Positions 57,602 through 64,000 of a stretch of DNA of 64,000 nt are shown here, in pieces. The translations under genes were made by a program, and so were the position numbers. The number at the start of each line of letters is the position of its first letter. Position 1 is the stretch's first letter. The DNA lies in contig JAECUM010000816.1 in the NCBI GenBank assembly GCA_016617855.1, positions 1 to 64,000 on the forward strand, written 5' to 3'. The notes under the pieces are model-generated. The model made no database searches, was not told the DNA's origin, and saw only the letters and a program-made list of their open reading frames with translations. The stretch is from Megalonaias nervosa (Eukaryota > Mollusca > Bivalvia > Unionida > Unionidae).

Positions 57602-57819
57602 ATGCCAACTAAAAAACGGTCAACGAGAAAAGGGCGGTTGCGGGCGTCAAAGCCTGCGCCTATGAAAAAAAGACAAACACAAAAAAGAGGACAACACGAA
57701 AAATGAAACAAGGAGGAACTATTCCTTTCGCTCCACTTTTAGCGGGGATAGCTGGCAGTCTATTGCCAAATCTGTTGGGAATCGGTCGCGGTCTGATGTG
57801 GCCGGGAACCAGACGTTGA
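57602..57819 (+). pseudogene. Basic core-peptide gene, adenovirus pX-like
   Basis: The ATG at 57,602 opens a very basic N-terminus (PTKKRSTRKGRLRASKPAPM) that hits a stop near 57,704. In the next frame the basic region passes into MKQGGTIPFAPLLAGIAGSL and LPNLLGIGRG, ending at 57,819. A Lys/Arg-rich stretch followed by a GG..PFAPLLAGI..LLP hydrophobic end is the layout of the small DNA-condensing pX/mu-like core proteins reported in adintoviruses and Polintons. One frameshift. Overlaps the start of the protease region. Confidence 0.5.
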
Positions 57820-58262
57820 CGCGAGCGCCAGCACCTGCATTAAGTAATTTTAAAATATTAGACAAACTAAAATCGGTGAAAGGATTTCACGGAGTATATT
57901 CTAAAGATGAGCTTGATACCGCACCAGCAGGCGCTTCGTGTGTAATATACATAAAAGATTTCAGTGATGGATTAGGCACTCACTGGGTAGCTGTTTACAA
58001 TGACAATTATTTTGATTCGTTTGGACTTCCTCCAAGTGATGTCATCAAGAAATATATCAGCAGAACGCCAGCGTTCCGAAAACACAAAAAAATAAATTAT
58101 TCTTCTAACCAACTACAGCCAGTTGGAACGTCTGCTTGTGGATACTATTGTGTAATGTTTGTCAAACATATGTCAAAAGATCCTAATCTTTTAAAGTTTA
58201 TTTCACAATTTGATAGGTACCCGAGTAAGAACAATGATAACATGGCGATTAATTTCGCCTAA
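57798..58262 (+). CDS. Adenain-like cysteine protease (Ulp1-type fold)
   Basis: Open over 154 codons. The catalytic set is visible: His in GTHWVAVY (residue 62 counting from 57,798), Asp in YFDSFG (73), oxyanion Gln in NQLQPV (107) and nucleophile Cys in TSACGYYC (114), in the order and spacing of adenovirus maturation proteases. It begins FKILDKLKSVKGFHGVYSKD, also family-typical. It would cleave virion proteins during maturation. No in-frame ATG lies near the expected start (the frame opens with GTG at 57,798), so the start codon may have been lost even though the body is intact. Confidence 0.88.
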   Translation: MAGNQTLTRAPAPALSNFKILDKLKSVKGFHGVYSKDELDTAPAGASCVIYIKDFSDGLGTHWVAVYNDNYFDSFGLPPSDVIKKYISRTPAFRKHKKINYSSNQLQPVGTSACGYYCVMFVKHMSKDPNLLKFISQFDRYPSKNNDNMAINFA

Positions 58263-58313
58263 TGTGCTTTGCACGTCACAATTAATTTTGTGTGACAATC
58301 AAATATAAAAAAA
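58263..58313 (+). promoter_or_regulatory. Hairpin and TTTTGTGTG motif between protease and zinc-ribbon gene
   Basis: GTGCTTTGCAC (58,264-58,274) is a small perfect hairpin right after the protease stop. GTCACA...TGTGAC (58,275-58,296) is a second inverted repeat overlapping AATTTTGTGTGACAATC, the motif found upstream of other genes of the element. Possible combined terminator and promoter. Confidence 0.45.
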
Positions 58314-58476
58314 ATGACGCACTCATTAACAACATATTGTCTCAAATGCAAAACTAAAACCTCTAACACGGACAAGCGAACAGAAAAAACAAAATAACAA
58401 CATAATGATGTTAAAAAGTATCTGTGCTGTTTGTGGTAAAAAGAAAAGTATGTTCCTGGCAATGCCAGTTAAATAA
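58314..58476 (+). pseudogene. Small zinc-ribbon protein
   Basis: ATG at 58,314. The first frame gives MTHSLTTYCLKCKTKTSNTD; after a frameshift near 58,395 the second frame gives MLKSICAVCGKKKSMFL. The two CxxC pairs (YCLKC and CAVC) spaced by about 28 residues match short viral zinc-ribbon proteins (DUF5679-like) that also occur in other Polintons. The TTTTGTGTG motif lies 20-30 bp upstream. Confidence 0.55.
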
Positions 58477-58645
58477 ACAGAGTCGGTCGCTGGAGAAGGT
58501 GTTGTTGACATAATTTCGCTGTCAGGCGATAATGTTATACTGGTTAATGATTAAACTATATGTCCGTCAAAAAATAAAACAATGAAAAGTGCGACACAAC
58601 AACGAAGTTGTTACAATTGTGATTGCGACTAAGACTTATGTATCG
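58477..58645 (+). other. Unassigned spacer between zinc-ribbon and integrase
   Basis: A short readable stretch (SVAGEGVVDIISLSGDNVIL, 58,480-58,555) may be a remnant of the preceding gene's C-terminus or another small gene. Not recognised. Confidence 0.35.
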
Positions 58646-58649
58646 AACA

Positions 58650-59649
58650 AGATAAAATTGTTACGTAAATCTGCGAGAACGATTTGACAGGAAGCTAGTG
58701 CAAGGATTAATTGGAACAAAATATATGTTGGGACTTAAGAGAGAATTGTATGATGATAACATGAAGGCGTCAGCGATGCAATCACTCGCAGCCTAACTAA
58801 ACAAACCTAAAAAAACTTTCCGCAACGTAAGGTTGTCGTGAATGCCGTTGATGATATCTGGGCAATAGATTTAGTAGATATGTCTAGTTTGTCAAAATAC
58901 AACGATGACAAGGGACACTTGTTTAATATTATTGATGTTTTTAGCAAATACGAGTTTAGCATAGCTGCTGCTGATAAAATGGGAATATAAGTAACTGATG
59001 CATTAAAACAAGTAATAATAAGTACAGGAGCGTCTTGAACGCCGAGAAAACCAAATAAAATTTGGACTGACCACGGAGCAGAGCTTTTTAATAAAAATCT
59101 GAACAGTTTTTGGAGCAAAATAAGATAAGAAAGATATATTACAGGAAACAAAGAAAAAGTTTGTCGTTGAATGATTTAATCGTACACTAAACTAGCGGAT
59201 CCACAAACATCTTTCAACCAAAACGCAAACAAATATATTGACGATCTTCCGCAGATTATATCTGATTATAACAGCGCGAAACAACGTAATTAAAAATCCG
59301 ATTCTTGCAAACGAAAATATGTATCGTCGACATAAATTTAAGATCGGAGACAAAGTCAGAATTTCTCTGACAAAAAAAGTATTTGAAAAAGGATTTACTC
59401 CAAACTGGACCGAAGAGGTATTTGTAGTTGATAAAATTCTAATGAAGATACCTGTAACGTACTCATTGAAGGATTTATCAGGTGAACCAGTAATTTGGTA
59501 GATTTTGCAAGCAAGAACTGCGGAAAACTGAACAAGATATATTTGTTACCGAACGAGTAACCAAAAAACGCGGAAACAAAAGCCTCGTCAAATGGCGCGG
59601 TTGCAGCGATAAATTTAATAGCTGGATACCGACTAGTGAAGTTTTTTAA
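58650..59649 (+). pseudogene. Retroviral-type integrase with chromodomain
   Basis: About 330 codons with stops and frameshifts. The region before the core (MLGLKRELYDDNMKASAMQS) leads into VNAVDDIWAIDLVDMSSLSK, where the Asp of AIDLVD is the first catalytic residue, followed by LFNIIDVFSKYEF. IWTDHGAELFNKN holds the second Asp. The third catalytic residue is the Glu of VVE (59,169-59,171), followed by a TGA where the family has Arg and then FNRTL. NKYIDDLPQIISDYNSAKQR and an SH3-like segment (KFKIGDKVRISLTKKVFEKG) follow. The end, in another frame, is a chromodomain (VTKKRGNKSLVKWRG, FNSWIPTSEVF; stop 59,647). It inserts the element and reads chromatin marks. Inactive copy. Confidence 0.9.
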
Positions 59650-60195
59650 ACGTTGACAACGTATTGTGAAATAATGTTTTCGAAGATATCTTCGTATTTG
59701 CGAAAGACAGATTTAAATTTTACTGGCTTACATAACGATATCAAATACGATTTTCGATCTTCGGCGGCTGTGCCGCTGGCGATAGCTCCGCTATTGTAAA
59801 TCAAGTTGAAGATCTTGCCAATAGGAAATCGAATTTGATACTTTTTTCACGCGGCGGTAAAGCCGCTGTTGTAGTATTTAAAAACGGCTTTATCAACTGC
59901 CAAAATAACTGAATCTCCGCAACTGTAAAATTGAATTTTATAAATTTTTTGCAATGTGATATTTGATATGATATCTACCAGTTCTCGGTCTTCCATAATT
60001 TTTCTTATCGACAAAGGTGTTAAAATCTTCTTCCTCATGTGCTACAACTTCGTCGTTGACGACTTTGTCGTTGACGACTTAGTCGGTGACCACGTCACTG
60101 ACAACAATATCTTTGTATGGTGTGTTGTATAAATACGTGAGTTTTTCGGGTAGATTCATATGATAATACATTTGTGTCTAATTTTAATAAAATAA
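59650..60195. other. Hairpin-rich spacer downstream of integrase
   Basis: Several short palindromes: CGAAGATATCTTCG (59,683-59,696), GCGGCTGTGCCGC (about 59,764), GCGGCGGTAAAGCCGC (about 59,854) and repeated GTCGTTGACGACTT around 60,049-60,085. A minus-strand frame of 63 codons (60,038-59,847) is open but unsupported. This looks like an intergenic regulatory or termination zone between convergent and divergent genes. Confidence 0.5.
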
Positions 60196-60197
60196 CA

Positions 60198-60610
60198 ATG
60201 GACAAAATAAGATACCACGAAAAAGCAACAATCATAAATCGTGTTGAATTTGAGCACGTGATAAGAAAATGTTTCTCAGAGCCAGACAAAAAATAAAATT
60301 TCCGTTGAACTAATAGTAACCAAAGGAAAACATGACAAAATTCTGCTTACAGCGGCAGAAAAAAATGAAACTGCGAGAAGACCGTAGTTATTGACATTGT
60401 TTACGATAGGGATTTGATAATGCTGTGGTGCCATAATTGTATCACCAAAGAAGAACTAAACAGAATCCTACAAAAAGTTTAGTCTTCATCGTATCGGAAG
60501 AAGATACTAGCTTTGTATTCCTTAGAAAACGTTGATCTTGTTGTTCCATTTGCAACAAACTTAACTGCTGCCGAATTAATGCTAAAGTATCTTGCCGCAG
60601 AATTAATAGA
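60198..60610 (+). pseudogene. Unknown Polinton gene, frameshifted
   Basis: ATG at about 60,198, preceded by ACATTTGTGTCTAATTTTAA. Three frames in succession look coding: RYHEKATIINRVEFEHVIRK; SVELIVTKGKHDKILLTAAE; and VIDIVYDRDLIMLWCHNCIT followed by KEELNRILQKV. About 110-130 codons. The CHNC pair could belong to a metal site. I do not recognise the family. Confidence 0.4.
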
Positions 60611-60636
60611 TTTAAATTTCCTCTCTTCGCTTGTTT

Positions 60637-61142
60637 CTAGATTAAACAAAATAACAGGTTTAACCTCACTAAAATTATGATTACCTGTATTTCTTCTCTG
60701 CTATTTTCTTTTGACGTGACAAGATCCAGATTCTCCAACCAATTATCCTTTTTGATGTTGTTAACATGGTCGATCACAAGCTTAGGATAAATTCCCTGCG
60801 AAATTCGTTTGTTAAAAACTTCAAACACAAACCTGTGGCTATAATAATCAACAAAATCTGTTTGTGCTCCTCTAACAGTCACCAACAAGTATGCATGATT
60901 TTGTAAACTACCTAATACTTTTTTCGTTTTTCGATTTCGAATAATTCCTTTGTCAGAGGCTTCGTAAAGATCAAATACTGGATGTCGTTGAAATTCATCT
61001 TGTAACGATAAATTCGCGATATTGTCATCGGTAACTGCACAATTAACCCGGTAAACTCGCTGTCCTTAAGGAATGTCTCCACAAAACAGCGAGTAACAAA
61101 ATCTTTTCTTAGCATTTCCGTTCGCGCTGTATCTCCTTCCAA
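60637..61142 (-). pseudogene. HNH-type endonuclease, opposite strand
   Basis: Minus-strand gene in two frames. The upstream part (61,142-60,912) has KDFVTRCFVETFLKDSEFTG and LTKELFEIEKRKKY, then a stop. The downstream part (60,888-60,637) has SHRFVFEVFNKRI, then LVIDHVNNIKKDNWLENLDL and VTSKENSREE. The H-R-x-V-x-E-x-F, D-H-x-N-N-x-K-x-N-N and N-L-x-x-V-T..EN pattern is that of HNH nucleases of the phage/homing type. It is oriented against the neighbouring integrase and PolB genes. The start beyond 61,142 is unclear (up to about 61,315). Could be a homing nuclease or a recruited host-take-over nuclease. Confidence 0.6.
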
Positions 61143-61385
61143 TTTTACGCTAACCTTATAACCCGCCGGAGTTCCTTTACCAAACGGTTCTCAGTATTAG
61201 ACGTGTATCACTTATTGTAGCATATTTCCCGCGTACAAGTTGTATTTGGGATGGACATAATAATATTCTTGCTGGTTTGCGCTTACCATTAAATTTTGTG
61301 TCATTATTGTTATAAGCAATTCTAATCTCTAATTGTATTTATTTTTACAACGCAATTAGACATTTGTCAAACACAATATAGTACA
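61143..61385. other. Region upstream of PolB
   Basis: On the minus strand, scattered readable segments (FNGKRKPARILLCPSQIQLV; MVSANQQEYYYVHPKYNLYA) suggest a damaged upstream extension of the HNH gene or another gene. On the plus strand AAATTTTGTGTCATTATTGT (61,293) repeats the promoter-like motif. Confidence 0.35.
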
Positions 61386-63727
61386 ATGCTAAAGTTACGC
61401 GATATCGCGAAAAAAGAACCTTATAGGAGAACCTACAAAAATTGCTACCGCTTTTACTGGATTTGACAATAGCTATCGATTTGATAAATTACCTGTACTT
61501 GTCGACTTTACCTCAACTAATCTCTTTAATCTGCTAGAACCGACTATAAAACGTGAGCTTGAAAAACATAAAGGTTTGAAGATCCTAGTGCAGTACCATG
61601 TTATGTTTTCAAAATAATATTTTTCTAGAGATGATGTTAACTACTACGCCAACGAAGAAATTGCAGATCCTTTTATTAATGCAAAATACAAGCGTGTTTT
61701 GCCTGGAACTAATCTTTCATTGCTAGCTGATAAAATACACCAGGAAATTTGGAAAAAAATAGAAGAATTCACCGAATCAGTTTCTGGTTGGAAGTTTGAG
61801 ATGATTCTGAGATTTTATTTCACACAATGAAATATAACGTACTCCGCGATAGTTCGTACGTTGATCTGCCACAAAAAATGAAAAATACAAAATGTTGCAT
61901 TAATGTTAAAAATTTTGACAACAAATGCTTCCAATGGGCCATTCTTTTAGCTATGTTCCCAGTCGATAAAAACCCTGACCGTGTTGATAAGTATTTTGCT
62001 CACGTGACAAAATTAAATTTTACTGGTATACAATTCCCAGTCGCAGAAAATCAAATGCCAAAATTTGAAAAACAAAAAAATATTTCAGTTAACGTGTTTG
62101 GTCTTGACGAATGTGAAAGCATCTATCCGAGATGTAAAACTACAAAAGCATCTACAGTATTGTTTGGAAGTACACAAAATAACAATGTCAGGTACAGATG
62201 AAAAAATTCTACTATTTATTCACTATAATCACAAACTAAAAGTACCTTTCGTTATCTACGCTGATTTCGAGTGTTTACTTCAGTCTGTACTTGGTGTAGA
62301 AAATAATCCTAATAAGTCAAATACAAGAAATGTTCAAAACCATGTCCCATGTGGAGTCGCGCGCGCGCGTACAAGATAGTTTGTTGCGTTGATCCGAGTT
62401 TATCCAATATATTAAAATATATCGTGGTCCTAATCCAGCCGTCTGGCTTCTCAAGCAGTTGATAAACGAAGTCGATAATATATTTAAACTTCTAAGAAAA
62501 ACCAACTCCAATGATAAAACTGACAGCTCAACAAGAATCTGATCACGAACAATCAAAAGTTTGTCATATTTGTGAACAAGCTTTTGATACGCATGCATCA
62601 CCAGCTCCTGGTAACAAAAAGGTGCGTGATCATTGTCATTTGACTGGACAATATTGCGAGCAGTTCACGACAAGTGTAATCTAAAGTTTCATGCTACAGA
62701 TTTTATTCCAGTTGTTCTTCACAATTTCCGAGGATACGACAGTCATATTATCGTAGAAGCTTTTGGTGATCCTGAAATAAGGTCTCGTTTAAAACTCAAT
62801 AACGTGATGAAGTGTATTCCAAATAATTTTGAAAAGTATATGTCAGTTGCTTTAGATAAGATGCGTTTCATCGACGACCTACAATTTTTGGCAGCATCGT
62901 TAGATGAGCTGGTGAAAGGATGTAGCGAGTTTTATAACCTACAAGATTGTTTTCGCGCTAAAGCAAGTTTGTTAACAAAAGAGGAGTATTTCCATACGAT
63001 TTTCTCGATGACTGGAGTAAATTTGATGAAACGTCTTTGCCCGATAAAGATAAGTTTTATTCGCAGCTAGAAAACGAAAATATAACCGATGACGAGTATA
63101 AATATGCGCAAGATATTTGGAAAGAATTTGATTGCAAGACATTTGGCGGTTATCATGATTTGTATTTGAAAACGGATGTATTATTGCTGTCTGATGTATC
63201 TGAGATTTTTCTAAAAGTAAGTTATAACAATTACGGACTAGATCATTGTTGGTATTACTCTGCTCCAGGTCTGTCGTGGGATGCTCTGCTAAAGTTCAGC
63301 AAGGTAGAGTTAGAATTACTAACAGATGTTGACATGTTTAACTTTATCGAAAAAGGTATCAGTGGCGGTATTAGCGTTATAACAAAAAAGTATTCCGAAG
63401 CAAACAACAAATGCATGAAAAATTAGAATCCTGAACTTCCATCAAAGTATATTATTTACAAACACGAAAATAATTTGTATGAAAGGGGAATGTCAGAACC
63501 AATGCCTTATGGTGGATTTCGTTGGATTAAACCTGGCCAATTTTTAGCGGAGACAGAAAAAAAGACACCTGACGATGTTTCGTATTTTGTTGAAATTGAT
63601 CTCGATTATCCTGCTTCGTTGCACGATTTACTTAACGATTATCCGTTTTGTGCGGAATCGATGATAATCGACTATAGTTTGTTATCTCAGAAACAACAAG
63701 CAATGTGCAACAAAAGTTTGTTAATCT
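61386..63727 (+). pseudogene. Protein-primed family B DNA polymerase, truncated
   Basis: About 780 codons in several frames. N-terminal region from about 61,430 (KIATAFTGFDNSYRFDKLPV); open segment 61,827-62,201 (INVKNFDNKCFQWAILLAMF, QMPKFEKQKNISVNVFGLDE). Exonuclease motif I is YADFECLL (62,257-62,280). A CHICEQAF...VRDHCHLTG zinc/HNH-like insert lies at 62,560-62,645. Exo II is NFRGYDSHIIVEAF (about 62,728); exo III is YHDLYLKTDVLLLSDV (about 63,150). Polymerase motif A region: FVEIDLDYPASLHDLLNDYP (63,585-63,645). Motif B and the catalytic DTD (motif C) are missing because similarity ends at about 63,727. Polinton-type replicative polymerase, inactive. Confidence 0.92.
62353..62370. other. 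CG-repeat inside PolB
   Basis: GTCGCGCGCGCGCGTAC, an alternating CG run next to a frame break in PolB; unusual in this AT-rich window and a likely slippage or misassembly site. Confidence 0.6.
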
Positions 63728-64000
63728 GACCTGGCTGTGTGGTCAAGTCAACCATATAAAACCAGCAAATATTACCATCTGCATCAGAATCAACGTGACA
63801 TTATCATGGATCATCTGTAACTCCTTCCACGTTTAGAACCCAACATATTGCCATATACTGAATACTGTCTAAGAGATCTGTATGTACAGCACACAGAAAC
63901 TGCAGAATTTGTAAAGTCTGCATACAATACACCATACATTATTAATAGGTACTTAACCTCCTCAGTCAAAGCCATACCAGGGATAGATAATTTCATCCTT
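63728..64000 (+). other. Sequence of different origin at right edge
   Basis: PolB similarity stops abruptly. One plus-strand frame from about 63,835 to the window end is open (NILPYTEYCLRDLYVQHTET, NTPYIINRYLTSSVKAIPG) and looks coding, but I do not recognise it and it does not continue PolB. It may be another transposon inserted in or joined to the element. Confidence 0.35.

Larger units (their letters stand above)
46470..63727. mobile_element. Polinton/Maverick element (decayed, incomplete)
   Basis: A block of at least 17 kb whose genes form the Polinton set: packaging ATPase, penton-like and double jelly-roll capsid proteins, adenain-like protease, chromodomain integrase and protein-primed PolB. 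It is visibly richer in CpG than the flanks. The left arm (minus strand) carries fibre and small proteins; the right arm (plus strand) carries structural and replication genes. Left limit: the last fragment attributable to the element ends at about 46,470. Right limit: PolB similarity ends at about 63,727. Neither TIR nor the 6-bp target duplication was found. An RTE-like LINE interrupts it at 47,160-49,110. Confidence 0.92.

Overview
This window is nuclear DNA of an invertebrate metazoan, probably marine; I cannot name the species. The signs are canonical GT-AG introns of several kb, an AT-rich and CpG-poor background, many micro- and minisatellites, tRNA-headed SINEs, several non-LTR reverse transcriptase relics, a Ty3/Gypsy relic, a DIRS-type relic, cut-and-paste MITEs and a Polinton/Maverick element.

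Host gene (about 0.96-44.5 kb, minus strand). I could assemble five coding exons of a heterotrimeric G-protein alpha subunit of the Gi/o class at 40,832-40,715, 19,867-19,825, 11,180-11,039, 5,883-5,726 and 1,090-962. Exon lengths are 118, 43, 142, 158 and 129 bp, the classical Gi/o exon pattern, and every junction is in phase. They encode residues 1 to about 197: acylated N-terminus, P-loop, helical domain and switch I. The remaining exons lie beyond the left edge. A likely 5' UTR exon and CpG-rich promoter region sit at 44.39-45.0 kb. No other host gene was recognised. The introns (20.8, 8.6, 5.2 and 4.6 kb) are packed with transposon debris and tandem repeats.

Repeat landscape inside the gene. 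A MITE family with TIRs around CTTATAAG occurs about six times. In the copy at 1.43-2.17 kb its internal 84-bp segment has grown into a tandem array. A 54-bp minisatellite at 3.8-5.3 kb carries a nested hAT-like MITE. Others are a (CA)n of about 170 bp, a 44-bp array at 13.7 kb, a 37-bp array at 23.1 kb, 38-bp and 18-bp arrays at 38.8-39.9 kb, and two arrays of one degenerate repeat of about 130-145 bp at 11.7 and 33.6 kb. Retroelement relics: RTE-like LINE (14.2 kb), Ty3/Gypsy integrase (21.5-22.9 kb), DIRS RNase H plus tyrosine recombinase (28.85-29.77 kb, minus), and other LINE pieces (28.2, 30.0, 31.9, 32.4 and 41.2 kb).

Polinton/Maverick (about 46.47-63.73 kb), upstream of the G-alpha gene. 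Its base composition differs from the flank: it is clearly richer in CpG. The left arm is on the minus strand: small helical and membrane proteins and a phage-tail-fibre-like protein with a discoidin-like C-terminus, interrupted by a minus-strand RTE-like LINE at 47.16-49.1 kb. From 52.47 kb the plus strand carries a packaging ATPase, a coiled-coil protein, a penton-like minor capsid protein, small basic and hydrophobic virion-type proteins, the double jelly-roll major capsid protein, an adenain-like protease, a zinc-ribbon protein, a chromodomain integrase, an unknown gene and a protein-primed PolB cut off just after polymerase motif A. A minus-strand HNH-type nuclease gene lies between integrase and PolB. 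Together these are a virion assembly, maturation, packaging, integration and replication set. Most genes carry stops or frameshifts, so the copy is decayed. Neither terminal inverted repeat was identified.
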